A DNA stretch of 64,000 bases from Dugong dugon (GCA_030035585.1 CM057482.1:9039001-9103000); one strand, 5' to 3'. Numbered from the stretch's first letter, positions 41,640-53,048 are shown. The notes: generated by a model from the letters alone, not told the origin. Made by a program: numbers and translations.

Positions 41640-42035
41640 GGGACAATGGAACAAAAGCAAATGTGACCCAGCAGAGACTTGAAAGGTGCCTGCATGTTGG
41701 CACTTGCCCTCTCTTGTTGCTCTTTGGTACCCTGAGGCCACCATGGTGAGACCACTGTGTGAAGCCTGGGATAGCCTGTTGGAGGATGAGAGATCACGTG
41801 GAGCAGAAACAAGCCATCCCAGCTGAGCTCCCTGAGACCAGCCAGCCTGTCCATTTCCAGGTCTGTGAGTGAGGCCATCACCCTTGGCCGAGCTACCTGC
41901 AGACCTCAGAGATCCACCAGCCAGCTAGATCAGAACAGCTGACCAAACAACTCAATCTTGAGAAGAAAAAAAAAAGTCTGTTGTTTTAAGCCACTAAGTT
42001 TTGGGGGTGGTTTCTTATGTAGCAAAACCTGATAA
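41640..42035 (+). mobile_element. MLT1-type LTR (ERVL-MaLR)
   Basis: The 3' part has gatcacgtggagcagaaaca, ccatcccagctgagctccct and the diagnostic ttgttttaagccactaagtt then ttgggggtggtttcttatgt. It is non-coding. Confidence 0.75.
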
Positions 42036-42459
42036 ATTCCCTCACGAAAGCCTAGTCAAGCTAGAATCTAGCTGTCCTGGTCACCAGGCTCATGTTCAAT
42101 TGCTGCTCATCTTCTATTCAGAGGTCAGGTTAAGATGTGCGAATTTTAAGATCTTAGGTGTGACCAAGCCTCATCTTGAATTCCTCAAAGGCAAAGGCCA
42201 TTACTTGGTATTTCTAGCTGACTTAGTACATTGCTTTATTCATAGACTATTCTCAGTGAGTAGTATTACTTCTCTGAAAAAGAATTAAACTTCTTATGAA
42301 AACTTCTTCTTATAAAGGTGGAAGGGAAAGCTGTATGTGATGTGTAGAACTTTCAAAATTTACATAAGACACAGACATTTCTAGTTACAAAGGAGGGTTT
42401 GGAGCTAGCTACCTTTCCTAAAGAACATAGAGGAGAGAAAAAGCAAGGACCATGTCTTA
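42036..42459. other. Unassigned intergenic sequence
   Basis: No recognised repeat or exon. Confidence 0.35.
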
Positions 42460-42640
42460 CTCATGCTTCTGCCCCCGTGGCCCAGGGTCGCGTAGGGTCC
42501 TCGGGCTGCACAACTCCAGGGAGTTATCACATTATCTATGTGAACAATGCCCCTTTGGAATTGTGTGCAGTGTACAGCTTGTACAGCTGTACATGGGATC
42601 CCTGTCCAGCACACAGTAGATGTTTAATGAATGAATGAGT
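42460..42640 (+). mobile_element. L2 3'-end fragment
   Basis: The end reads ccagcacacagtagatgttt, aatgaatgaatgag. Upstream, ggaccatgtcttactcatgc is also L2-like. The middle is diverged. Confidence 0.55.
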
Positions 42641-42840
42641 ATGCACACACAATTCATGTTCGTGGCGTTTAGTAGTTTTCACTGGAAAGAAAATAAAGTC
42701 GGAATGAGTGTCCCTGCTGGGTAGACTCCTAGAGCACAAACCACTTTGTTTTGGGTGTGGCCAAGGGAGAAAACAGAAAAATAAATGGTGTACATTAGAT
42801 CTAGACTCAAAAAGAAACTTTCACCAAATTCCGCAGGTTA

Positions 42841-42890
42841 AAAAAAACAAAAACAAAACAAACAAACAAACAAACAAACAAAAAAACCCT
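42841..42890. repeat. (AAAC)n simple repeat
   Basis: About 50 bp of caaa units, acaaaacaaacaaacaaaca. Confidence 0.92.
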
Positions 42891-43394
42891 CATTTTGGTT
42901 AATAGTGACACCTAGTGGCATATCAAAACTCGGTTTTCCTTGAAGTAAACTAGTTGTTTTATTTCACGTGGAGTTATTTTATGAGTTAGGGTGGAGGAGT
43001 CCTTGGGCTCATCAACCCCGGTCCCCTGCACAGATGAGGTAATTAAGGGCCTAAGAGCTCCCAAGGTGAGCAGGAGGGGTGCCACTCCAGAAGGGAGCCA
43101 TCACCCCAAGATTGCTCCCTGTGCTGCCGCAAAGGCCCGCAGAATAAGTGCCAGCCAGTGACACCGGGGTCACTCACTGTCACTTAAGACGATCGTTCTT
43201 AGCTTTGGGATTTGCGTCTTCCTCTATTCCCGTCCCCTTCTCTCGCTTCTTCTACTTGTCCATGTAGTTTATTCCCTCCCCTTTTTCCTTCTCCTTTGAC
43301 AAAGCCAGACTTCTCTTTCTTCCCTTTTCCTTTCTCCTTCCCTTCCTTCTTTCCTCTTCTGCTTTGACTTTCCCTTCATTTATTCTGCCCCCCG

Positions 43395-43495
43395 GCACCA
43401 CTCCTTGCTGCCTGTTCCCCTCTCCATGCTCCTTGCTGCCTGTTCCCCTCTCCATGCTCCTTGCTGCCTGTTCCCCTCTCCATGCGCCTTGATGC
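43395..43495. repeat. 28-bp minisatellite, about 3.5 copies
   Basis: The unit ctccttgctgcctgttcccc, tctccatg repeats three times almost perfectly, then degrades (cgccttgatgcc). The Glu/Gly/Arg-rich minus-strand frame through it is a by-product. Confidence 0.92.
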
Positions 43496-43523
43496 CTCCC
43501 AGTGATGGCACAAACCCCAAGAG

Positions 43524-43672
43524 CTGCACTGTCCTCTATGGTAGTCACTACCCCATGTGGCTATTCAAATGAAAATTAGTTAAGATTAAAATTTAAGATT
43601 CAGTCCCACTAGCCACATTTCAAGTGTTCAGCAGCCACATGGGGCTAATGGCTACCATACTGGACAGCGCAG
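43524..43672. mobile_element. Non-autonomous hAT-like transposon with visible TIRs
   Basis: The left end ctgcactgtcctctatggta and the reverse complement of the right end, ctgcgctgtccagtatggta, agree at 17 of 20 positions. Internal gccacatttcaagtgttcag is typical of this old mammalian MER family. The length is about 149 bp. Confidence 0.75.
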
Positions 43673-44319
43673 AACATGGTCATCTCCATCATCACAGAAA
43701 ATCCTACTGGAAGGCGCTGTTCTAAAGCTCTGTTTACCCACCTCTCCAGCCTCCCATCTTTTCCTTTCCAACACCTCTTCCGTAAGTGGTAGTTCTTGAG
43801 GCAATTGGCTTTCTCCTCCTCCCCCTCCTGCCCTGCTCTCTCCAGTTTATTGAGTGGCTTTCTGTTTTCTGTATATTATTATGTAAACTTGTTAAGGTGA
43901 CCTTGACATAGTGAACACACAAATATATAATCATACTGGACAGTTTATTTGGGACAGTCAATGATTCACAGCATCTTGTTTTCCATGCATTGGAACACAT
44001 CAAAATATTTTTAAACACAACACATCATTTAAAACAATTATACCTCAGACTTTTTTTCTCTCTCTCTGTCTCTTTGTATTCCACGGGTTTCTACCTTTTT
44101 ACCTTGTCTTAAGTTAAAGTGGCTCTAAAATTAAACAGTACATCTTTTTATTAAAAAAAAAAAAAAGCCTGAACATATTCATTTTATGCATAGAATAGCT
44201 CTGAAATGACACATATGGACTGGTAACAGATTAGTGTTTGGCTGGGATGGAAGAGACACTTACTTTTTTATTGAATACCTTTTTATAGTATTTGAATTTT
44301 TACCAGATTTATATGTGTG
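43673..44319. other. Unassigned intergenic sequence
   Basis: It contains a C/T-rich patch and a short A-run near 44153-44166. No exon is seen. Confidence 0.35.
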
Positions 44320-44485
44320 TCTGTGTATGCTCATTGCTATATATAAGCTATATGTAAATTTATATATATATACATACACATATACTATACATGAAGTATG
44401 TTTATACATACACATACATATATACACTATATAAGTTTATATATACACATATACATATATACACATACACACACACACACATAGT
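44320..44485. repeat. (TA/TG/CA)n microsatellite block
   Basis: The block is composite: tatatatatatacatacaca, catacacatacatatataca and acacatacacacacacacac. Confidence 0.92.
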
Positions 44486-44488
44486 TGT

Positions 44489-44585
44489 TTTTGTCATTGC
44501 CATTGAGTCAATTCCAACTCATAAGACTCCATGTGACAGAGTAAAACCGTCCCATAGGGTTTCCTTGGCTGTAATCTTTATGGGG
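44489..44585 (-). mobile_element. AfroSINE 3' half
   Basis: The plus strand reads tcattgccattgagtcaatt, ccatgtgacagagtaaaacc and ttggctgtaatctttatggg. The copy stops just after the aatctttatgg site; the expected 5' half does not follow. Confidence 0.82.
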
Positions 44586-45317
44586 TACACTGAGTCACCT
44601 CTTTTCAACAAGGGATGAGGAATAAAATGAATCACGATTTCTCTTCATTTTCCTTGGCTCTCCCAGGGTAGCCATGACTTCCCTTCCACCTTGGTACAAC
44701 TGGATCTTCAAGGAAAAAAAAAAGATGGAGCCTGAGATCTTGCCCGACTTTAAAACTGGTTTCAACCCAAAGACACTTCAAATCTTAGATTTATGTAGCA
44801 TTTACAGTAAAGACTTGTGTTTCCTTGAAAAGGAATTTGGGGACCAGGATAGAACCATCATACCTACAAGATCAGTAACAGTTATACAGCCAATTCGAGA
44901 GAAGGGGAAACTGAGGCAGGGCACAGTACATTTGGTGTGAGTTGGGATTCACAGTCAGCACTCTTGACTTCCCATAAGGACACCTGGCATCAAAACCATA
45001 TAATCATATGCCCAGACTGAACTGTAGCATCTCTGTGTAGATTCATCTAAATAAAGCACTGCCTGGACTGTGCCACCCAGGAGGGTTGGTTTGTGGTTCA
45101 TTCTAACTGTGGACTTCTATGGTGCCAGCCTGGCCTTGGGCGGGAATCCTGGTCCTCCTAAAAGAACCAAAGGTTTATGCTTAGGCTCCTTGGGACATGC
45201 AGTAGTCAGTCAGTTTCTAATGAAAGGCTCCCTGGTGCTGTGTGTTGGAAAGGCAAATAGCAGCGCATCCCTCAGCAGAGGACCAGCCACTGTCCTTAAC
45301 CCCAGGGCAGATTGGTC
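44586..45317. other. Unassigned intergenic sequence
   Basis: An 88-codon plus-strand frame at 44674-44940 is uninterrupted but resembles no family and has no supporting context. Confidence 0.35.
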
Positions 45318-45515
45318 ATGGGAGATGGACAGCTTAAGATCATCAAAGTTGCAAGGGCCTTTAAAATGCTCCTGGTCCACCCAGGAGGGAAAAGTGACCC
45401 ACGTGGTCCACCTAGAGGGAAAGTGAGGCCCAAGGAGGTCAGGGAGTTAAATGACCTTCCTAAGATTATGTAAGGGGCTTGTAGTGCTGGAATCTCCTGT
45501 CAGGCTTCACAGCCC
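45318..45515 (-). mobile_element. MIR-type ancient SINE
   Basis: The right part (gaaagtgaggcccaaggagg, agttaaatgaccttcctaag, attatgtaaggggcttgtag) matches the MIR core in reverse. The left part is diverged. Confidence 0.6.
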
Positions 45516-45700
45516 AGTCAGTGCTGTTTCCCCTATGTCACCCCAGCAGCCCTGAAGACCCCTGTGCAAAAACTCTTCCTCTAGTCTCATTGAAATGTAC
45601 AAAACTCTCACAATGCTCATTTATTAAGATTGAAATACCAAGGATTTATCAGTGTGCGTTTTCAGGTCAGATTTTTAAAGTTATGTCTGTGTTAATACAG

Positions 45701-45995
45701 TAACTACTAGCCACATATGACTATCGAGTGCTTGAAATGTGGTAGTCTGAATTAACATGTGCTATAACTGTAAAATACACATCATATTTTGAAGAATTGG
45801 TATGAAAGAAAATAAACTGTCCATTAATAATTTTTATACTGATTACATGTTGAAATCATGAGATTTTAGATATATTGGGTTAAATAAAAAATATTTTAAA
45901 ATTTGTTTCCTTTTACTTTTTTAAATGTGACTACTAGAAAGTTTTAAATTACAAATGTGGTTCACATTACATTTTTATTGTATAGCGCTGAGCTA
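45701..45995. mobile_element. hAT-like DNA transposon fossil
   Basis: The order is ctactagccacatatgacta, gagtgcttgaaatgtggtag, acatgttgaaatcatgagat, atattgggttaaataaaaaa and aaatgtgactactagaaagt, ending near ttgtatagcgctgagc. It shares its outer motifs with the smaller element at 43524-43672. Confidence 0.65.
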
Positions 45996-46915
45996 CACAA
46001 TATACACCCTTCTGCTTTACAATAATCGAAGGCATCATTACAATAGAATCACCTCGTGTATACACATTTAACATATTTGCATTGGAGAGAGGAAGAATGA
46101 GAGAAAAAAAACAATGTAAGTAGGGCAGGTGATTGTGTCTGCCCTGGATTGAGTGTGAAATGGTACTTACTGATTCTGTTGCCCCTTTGGGTGGTCCCAA
46201 TTCCTGTGCTTGACTCTCATAGAGTGGGCATCTCACTTTTCCAAGAGTAGAGTCCAGTATTTTTCCACCTTCACCAACATGGATCGTCCAAGCATGGACC
46301 AGTAGTGTGAAATCTGCCTCCAAAAATGGAGGGTGCCAAGAGACTGAAGAAAGAGGCAGGCAACTCCAGGGTGGCAGCAAAGGAGCTTATCAGGGAGACT
46401 TACATACCGAGGCAAGTCCGGGGTAGGAGCAGGACCAAAGCAAATTGCCGTGCCCTCAGTGGGAAGGCATAGGTTTTATAGTGGCAGTGGACAATAGTGG
46501 CCACATGATGCCAGGGACTTACATAAGGATGACTTAGAAAATTGTAGTGAACTAGCGGACCACATGAGGGCACCCATGTTTGGCCTCACAAAGCCTATTT
46601 CCCCTTCAGTCCACCCCTTGAGGCCAGCTCTTAAAATCTGGCACATTCCCCTTCTTGTGCTGCAGTATGAGCGATCTCATTCCCTCCCTGCCAGGAACAG
46701 ATATAGAAGATCTGACCAGGTGCTGTATGGTGCCTGCATATGTGCAAGAGATAAAGTTACTGTGTGCTCAGAACAGGGGGAAGGTTTCTCTGATCAGGAG
46801 AAGGAACTGAGAGAGAGAAGGTGACCCAATTCCCAGCCTCCCTATCAGAGAATGCTCTGGGCCCAAGGCCTTTACTTAGGCAGCCTGGGTGGGAGGTGTA
46901 GAGGCAGACTATTCC
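45996..46915. other. Unassigned intergenic sequence
   Basis: A 137-codon minus-strand frame crosses 45967-46380, but its C-terminal part lies in the transposon fossil and it resembles nothing known. Parts may be a decayed LTR; I could not prove that. Confidence 0.35.
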
Positions 46916-47230
46916 TCCAACACGGATAAACCCAAAAAAACTGATATTGAACAAAGAAACCAAGTTGTGGAAAGATACATACAGATGATTCGCTTCACAT
47001 AAAATTGTAAAACCACAAAGCTATATATTAAATATAGACATGCATGGAAATGATAGACACCAATTAGGGACAGTGGCTTCTTCTTAGGGGTAAGGGAGAA
47101 GAATGTGATTAGGGAGGGGTTCTAATTGTATCTATAATATTCTTTGCTTAGCTACTTGGTGGTATGCAGTTGTTTGATATATTATTTTCCATCCTTTGTA
47201 TATGCCTGAAATCTTTCATAGTCAAAGTGT
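46916..47230 (+). mobile_element. L1M 3' UTR
   Basis: Motifs are cacggataaacccaaaaaaa, ctgatattgaacaaagaaac, aagatacatacagatgattc and ggacagtggcttcttcttag, in L1M order. Confidence 0.65.
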
Positions 47231-47411
47231 TTAGGATGCATACTTTTAACACAGTGGTGTCCAGAATCCTGTGCCAACAACTTCATCTGGAAAGCAACTG
47301 CAGAAGCAGTGCTGTGTCCCAAGGCTAAAGGAAAACCTGCTGTGTTGGAGGTATTCAGAGGTGAGATGTCCATCTTCAACTTAATTCCTCCGTAAGTGAT
47401 GTTCCGGGGTA

Positions 47412-48350
47412 ATTTTTTTTTTTAATTGTACTTCAGGTGAAGGCTTACAGAACAAATAGTTTCTCATGAAACAGTAGTACACATATTGTTTTATGACATT
47501 GGTTAACAAGCCCACAACATGTCAATCCTCTAACTTCTCAACCTTTTTTTTTTTTTGGTGAAAATACACATAGCCAAAGATACACGATTGCAAAAATGTC
47601 TACATGCACAGTTTAGTGACACTGACTACGCTCTTCCAGTTGTGCTGCTATTCTCACTTAAGATGAAGGCTTACAGAACAAAATAGTTTCTCATTTAACA
47701 GTTACTACAAATGTTGCCCTATGACAATGGTTAACAATCTCACAACACATCAACAATATCCTTACCCAACCTTGGGTTCCCTATCACCAGCTTCCTTGTC
47801 CCCTTCTGCCTTCTGGCCCTTGTCACTGGACTCCTGTACCTTGTTAGTCTCATTTGGTTTTACGGGGCTGTCCACTCCCAGGCTGAACGGTGAACCTCGG
47901 AAATAACTTCACCACTGAGCTAAAAGGGTGTCTGGGGGCCATACTCTTGGGGTTTCTCCAGTCTTCTTTAGGCCAGCAAATCTGGTCTTTTTTTTGTGTG
48001 TGTGAGTTAGCATTATGTTCTACATCCTTTTCCAGCTCTGTCCAGAACCCTCTGTTGTGATCCCGGTCAGAGCAGTCAGTGGTGGTAGCCAGGCACCATC
48101 TAGCTGTACTGGACTCAGTCCGGTGGAGGCCTTGGTAGCTGTGGACAATTAGTCCTTCAGACTAATCTTTTCCTTGTATCCTGTTCTCTTCATTCTCCCT
48201 TGCTCCCAAAGGGATGAGACCAGTGGAATAGCTTAGATGGCCGCTCACAGGCTTTTAAGACCCCAGACACTCCTCACCAAGGTAGAATGTAGAGCATTGT
48301 CTTTACAAGCTGTGTTATGCCAATTGAGCTACTGGGGTAAATTTTATATG
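47412..48350 (-). mobile_element. Stacked L1 3' UTRs, lineage-type
   Basis: The first 3' end starts with a T-run at 47412 (aattgtacttcaggtgaagg, cttacagaacaaatagtttc) and breaks off near 47540. A different L1 tail with its own T-run occupies 47541-47660 (ggtgaaaatacacatagcca). Then gatgaaggcttacagaacaa restarts the first type and continues to 48350. Three insertions in the same direction are implied. Confidence 0.75.
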
Positions 48351-48409
48351 GTCCCATTTCTCTTCTGTGCTGACTAACTCCCAGATCAAATGCGGTTCCT
48401 CTGAACTCT

Positions 48410-48465
48410 CGCCATCACCATCACCATCACCATCACACTCATTGGCATCATCATCATCGTCCTTA
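48410..48465. repeat. (CATCAC)n / (CAT)n simple repeat
   Basis: The sequence is catcaccatcaccatcacca then catcatcatcatcg. It lies in the spacer between two inverted L1 3' ends. Confidence 0.9.
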
Positions 48466-48659
48466 TTGCAAAATGCCAAACATTTATGTGACACTTGTTG
48501 AGCTATTTTTGAAACAGTATTACAAAGAAATTATCGGTCAGCCCAACGTGGCCAAGGTAAATGAAGACTCTGAGAGGTATGCGAGAGTAAAGGACAACTA
48601 CAGGAAATGCTATAACATGTACAGTTCTGCAACAACAGCAATAACAACCAAAAATTTGT

Positions 48660-49615
48660 GAGTGGTTTCATAGGTAGATATGTATGCTATATAGGTGTGG
48701 GAGGGTGTATGGAAGTACATGCGTGTGCACATATAGGTGTAGTTGTGGGCATTTGTATATATATATATTTGTATGTGCTGCATATATATTCATACATAGA
48801 ACAGAGCACACAGAGGGTACAGTTATGAAAACTTCCTAGACATATTCAAACACATTGTGGGACTGAGTAACTGGGTTTGAAGGCTCAGGACCATAGTCTC
48901 GGGGGACATCTAGATCAGTTGGTATAACATAGTGCATAATGTTCTACATCCTAGTTTGGTGAGTAGTATCTGGGGTCTTTAAAGCTTGTGAGTGGCCAAC
49001 AATTGGTCTCTTCCCATCTGGAGCAAAGGAGAGTGAAGGAAACCAAAGACTCAAAGAAACAATTAGTCCACAGGACTAATGGCCCATACAAGCCACAGCC
49101 TCCTCTAGCCTGAGCGCAGAAGAACTAGATGGTGCTCGGCTACCACTACTGACAGCTCTGACCAGGGACACAATAGAAGGTGTTGGTTAGAACAGGATAA
49201 AAATGTAGAATAAAACTCAACTTCATAAAAAAGACCAGACTTAACTGGACTGAGAGAGACTGGAGGAACCCCCAAGACTGTCGCCCTAAGACACCCTTTC
49301 AATCTGGAACTGAAGTCACTCCCAGAGGTCACCTTTCAGCCAAATAATAGACTGGCCTATAAAATAAACAACACCCGTGAGGAATGTGCTCCTTAGAACA
49401 ATCAACTATACGAGACCAAACGGGCAACGTTTGCCCGAAAGCAAAGATGAGAAAGCAGGAAGGGCCAGGGAAACTGGAGGGATGGAAAAGGGGAAAGCAG
49501 GGTGGAAATGCGGAGAGTGCCAACGTCACTGAACAATTTGTGTTTGAATTGCTGAATGAGAAACTAATTTGCTGTGTAAACTTTTGCCTAAAGCACAATA
49601 AAATGTTCAAAAAAA
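48660..49615 (+). mobile_element. L1 3' UTR, lineage-type, with A-rich tail
   Basis: This plus-oriented copy ends ctgtgtaaacttttgcctaa, agcacaataaaatgttcaaa, aaaataaaa, showing polyadenylation signal and tail and so fixing the family orientation. It includes ctttaaagcttgtgagtggc, aggactaatggcccatacaa and ctcccagaggtcacctttca. It is inverted relative to the copy at 47412. Confidence 0.82.
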
Positions 49616-49619
49616 TAAA

Positions 49620-49935
49620 AGTTATCAGTGATGTTTCCAAGGTTCTCCAAGAACCAGCCTTCCTTCCCTATTCCTCATCTTTACAATCTCAACCAAGATT
49701 TTTACTCTTGAACACTTCACTTGGAAACAGCTTTCTTCCATCTCTAAGCCTTTGCATATGCCAATTCCTCCACTTGTTGCCTTTAAAATGCTCCTTCCCC
49801 TTCAACTGCTCACTGTCCCCTTTCCCCATCCCTTCCCAGACTAATCCAACCCAACTCTTTACAATACTCATCCTAGCAGTCTCCTAGCCCTACCCATAGT
49901 GAACCTCAATGATCACTCAGCCATGCAACAAAACG
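49620..49935 (+). mobile_element. L2 LINE 3' region
   Basis: It contains gcctttgcatatgccaattc, ctttaaaatgctccttcccc and ttcccagactaatccaaccc in L2 order. The flanks are diverged. Confidence 0.6.
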
Positions 49936-50234
49936 CGATATGCTTATTTTGTGATGGGCACTGGTTAGGTACCTGAAGAGGCAGCATCATACATGTATAT
50001 GTATTTCTGATGTGTGTGTGTGTTTTATTTGTCTAATATTAATATTGCAAACTCCTAGATTGCCCACAGTTTATTTCCTTAAAAATCCCATTTCTAATCT
50101 GCACCCTCTGTAGGGGGACATCCAAAGAAAGCAATTGCCTTTAAGCTCTAAGCAACTACATTTCCCTTAAAATGCACGTATATGGATTTATACACATGCA
50201 TGCACGCACACACACAATGACTTGGGGATGCCAC

Positions 50235-50705
50235 ACTGTTTCACTTATCTATTGCTGTATAGCATACTCCCCTACATCTTAGTGGCTTAAAACAAAATGA
50301 CATATTACTTCTCACAATACTGCTGGCTGGCAGAGTGGTTGTTTTGCGGGTCTCATCTGGGCTCATGCATTCGGATACATTCAGCTGAAGCTCGGCTGAG
50401 CTGGAAGCTCCATGATGACCTCACTCATGTCTGTGGTTGGTGCTGGGTGGCAGCTGGCACACCTCAGTTCTCCTCCACATGACCTCCCATCCTCCTTACA
50501 TGGAGGTCTCAGGACAGGGTTCCCAGTGGGCAAAGGCAGAAGCAGCAAGGCCTCTTGAGATCTAGGCATGGGAACTCGCAGGATGTCAGTTCTACCACAT
50601 TTTATTGGTCAAAACAAGTCACAAGGCCAGCCCAGATTCAGAGTCGGAAATAAACTCCCCTTCTTGGCGGGAGGAACTGCAAAGAATCTGTGACCACATT
50701 TAATC
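50235..50705 (-). mobile_element. MaLR-like LTR
   Basis: The left part tttcacttatctattgctgt, atagcatactcccctacatc, ttagtggcttaaaacaaaat and the later ttggtcaaaacaagtcacaa, ggccagcccagattcagagt are typical of old MaLR-related LTRs in reverse. The subfamily is uncertain. Confidence 0.55.
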
Positions 50706-50837
50706 TACCAAACACATATATTAAAATATTCATTTAATGCTTTGACATGTATATAATATACAGCAAACCCAGAAAAGATAGTCTCACTTTCCACAATTTC
50801 CCTCAATTGGCTAAAAAATAAAGCATCTATCACTAAA

Positions 50838-51050
50838 ATGGAGTCCCTGGGTGGCGCAAATCGTTAAGCACTCAACTACTAACCAAAAGGTTGGTGGTTC
50901 AAACCCACCCAGAGGTGCCTCGGATTTAAGGCCTGGAGATCTGCTTCCAAAAAGCCACAGCCTTGAAAACCCCATGGAGCACAGTCCTACTCTGCAACAC
51001 TTCGGGTTACCATGAGTTGGAATCCACTCAGTGGCAACTGGTTTTTCGTT
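50838..51050 (+). mobile_element. AfroSINE, type 2, best tRNA-Asn-like head
   Basis: The head gagtccctgggtggcgcaaa, tcgttaagcactcaactact, aaccaaaaggttggtggttc and aaacccacccagaggtgcc follows tRNA-Asn almost throughout, with the anticodon changed. It ends ggttaccatgagttggaatc and a T-rich tail (ggtttttcgttttttttaa). Confidence 0.93.
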
Positions 51051-51059
51051 TTTTTTAAT

Positions 51060-51825
51060 CACTAAACTACTGCCCTCACCCCCATGCAGAAGTCTTAATT
51101 GTATTTAAACCTAGATAATGTTCTTCTTTAAAATGCCAGAATAAAGGGCAAAAAAAAAAATCTGTCTTTTAGAGGTGATGATGAAACACAGGCCTAGAAA
51201 TTGAATGCCCAGCAGGAAGCATCTGCTACCACTTAATGTTTAACTGTGTAAGGCCGGGACAAGGAGGAAGGGCAGGATTTTGTAGCTTGAGACTTAATCA
51301 AGCACCATCTACTTTCTAAACTAACTGGTAGTTGATGTGCAATTTTGTGGTTCTGGAAGACAATTTGAAGGGCACAAACTAAAGCTAAAAGAAACGTCAG
51401 TGAGCAAAGAGAAGGCAGCTACAGCAAAACAGCAGATGGAAGGATGTTCTGGCTCTGTCTGAATGAAGCCTGTGTATTAATTAGACGTTCTTGTCACTTG
51501 CGTTCAGAAAGACCAAAAAGAAAAAAAGCCAGTTTTTCACCATAGACAAAAAGCATGGAAAAAGATGTGCAGGGGGATGGGGGAACCCACCTAGAGTAGG
51601 AGAATATTAAAAAGCGCCATTTGTGAAAAAGCTTTTCTTCCAAGTGAAAAGGACATTAGTATAATTTCAAAAGAAATCGTTCTGGACAACTGCTGTTTTA
51701 ACCCCCAAGTCCTATCCTCAGTCCTGACTGTATTCCGTTAAAGAAAACATGTCCTAGAAATGATTTATACACTCAGGCATCAGGAGAGGTACTCATGAAA
51801 AGGAGTGTATGGCTTTCCGGAGAAG
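51060..51825. other. Unassigned intergenic sequence
   Basis: No recognised repeat or exon. Confidence 0.35.
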
Positions 51826-52190
51826 ATGACTGACGGCTCCAGCGGATTCAAAGAGCGTGGGGGACAATCACGGGCGCCGCCACCGAAGACGAGAGGGAAA
51901 CGGAAGTCACGTAAAATGGTCTGAGTTTTACGCCAGGGGAAAGCGAGCAAAGTGCTACGAGCTTCTTCCCTCCTAGCCCCCATGATCCTGAAAAATCGTT
52001 AACTGGTCTTCAGAAAAAGATAAACGGGAAAGAGAAAAGAAAGAACCTGAAATTTCCTTATCTTGGACGAACAGCCAAGATGGCGCTGTTAGTGAGAGTT
52101 GCAAAGCATCCTGGGTAGGGATGGTTAAGAGCCCGTGGCCGCTTTAGGGTTGTGACTCAGCACTCCAGAGCGATTTGCCCGTGGTAAGTA
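51826..52190. promoter_or_regulatory. Candidate CpG-rich promoter with first-exon-like donor
   Basis: From 51826 to 51965 CpG is locally dense (gggcgccgccaccgaagacg, aacggaagtcacgtaaaatg). There is an ETS site cggaagt at 51901-51907 and a YY1-type aagatggcg at 52077-52085. A ZNF143-like gcatcctgggta lies at 52106-52117 and an AP-1 site tgactca at 52153-52159. A strong splice donor, gtg|gtaagtatt, begins at 52184 on the plus strand. The combination looks like a TATA-less, possibly bidirectional promoter with a non-coding first exon. No gene can be assigned and this is inference. Confidence 0.4.
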
Positions 52191-52733
52191 TTATAATCTC
52201 TTGGAACATCAGGTTTTTATCTGTAAAATAGGATCATGACATGAACTGATGTGCAGAGTGCCCGGCACGCAATGAAGGGCACTCTGGACATTAAGTCCCT
52301 GTTATTCTCTTGGGAAGGGATGAGCTTGTGCCATTTGATCCCATTTACTGTCTCCTCACCAGTCCTGACACTTAAGCTCATAGACGACAAGCCCTGACGG
52401 GTACAACAGCTTTGGGGCTCCCAATTAGACCAGTGGATAGTTTTCTCGTTGGCTGGGATCCATCTGGCCCAAGTGGCAAACCTCAATATGGCTTCAATTT
52501 TTAAACATCTTGTTGCATTAAGAGGTAACATAAGTAAGTCCTAGAGCCTCAAGCTGTTGCCTGCATGGCTGCATCTACGTTTAACTCCAGATAGAAAGCC
52601 TTAACTTTTTTTTTTAACGTGGATTTTCCTTCCAAGGAAGCTTTTAAAAATAATAGGTGTCTATCTATCTGAATGCTTTTTGCTAGGAGGCTAGAGAATA
52701 GAGATAGTGATCTGTTGAGTTTGTTTTGGAACC
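52191..52733. other. Unassigned intergenic sequence
   Basis: A 104-codon minus-strand frame at 52217-52531 has no recognisable family. No repeat is assigned. Confidence 0.35.
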
Positions 52734-52906
52734 CTGGTGGCGCAGTGGTTAAGAGTTCGGCTCTTAACCTTTAACCAAAAGATTAGCAGTTTGAATCCAC
52801 TAGCCTCTCCTTGGAAACTCTATGGGGAGTTCTCCTCTGTCCTCTAGGGTGGCTATGAGTCGGAATTGACTGGACAGCAAAGGGTTTGATTTTGGTTTTG
52901 GTATAA
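52734..52906 (+). mobile_element. AfroSINE, short form
   Basis: It begins ggaaccctggtggcgcagtg. The anticodon region carries a small local duplication (ggctcttaacctttaaccaa). The tail reads ctagggtggctatgagtcgg and gggtttgattttggttttgg. Confidence 0.92.
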
Positions 52907-52929
52907 TCCTTAGTAATGGTTCATTTGTT

Positions 52930-53048
52930 CTATTCATTTAATAGATATTTATTGTACATTTACTATGTGCCAGGCAAATACAAGTGCTGCGGGTGAAATA
53001 AAGAAAAGCAAAGCATAGTCCTTGCCCTTGAAGAGTTTATGGTCTACA
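52930..53048 (+). mobile_element. L2 3'-end fragment
   Basis: It reads atagatatttattgtacatt, tactatgtgccaggcaaata, then agtccttgcccttgaagagt and ttatggtctac. Confidence 0.75.

Noticed and set aside
50838..50915. Functional tRNA-Asn gene
   Set aside because: The tRNA-like block continues directly into AfroSINE body and tail, the anticodon arm is altered and the acceptor stem does not pair. It is a SINE head.
51780..51983. Small protein gene on the minus strand (67 codons)
   Set aside because: It is a CpG-rich open frame without homology. The promoter-like motifs explain the composition better than coding does.
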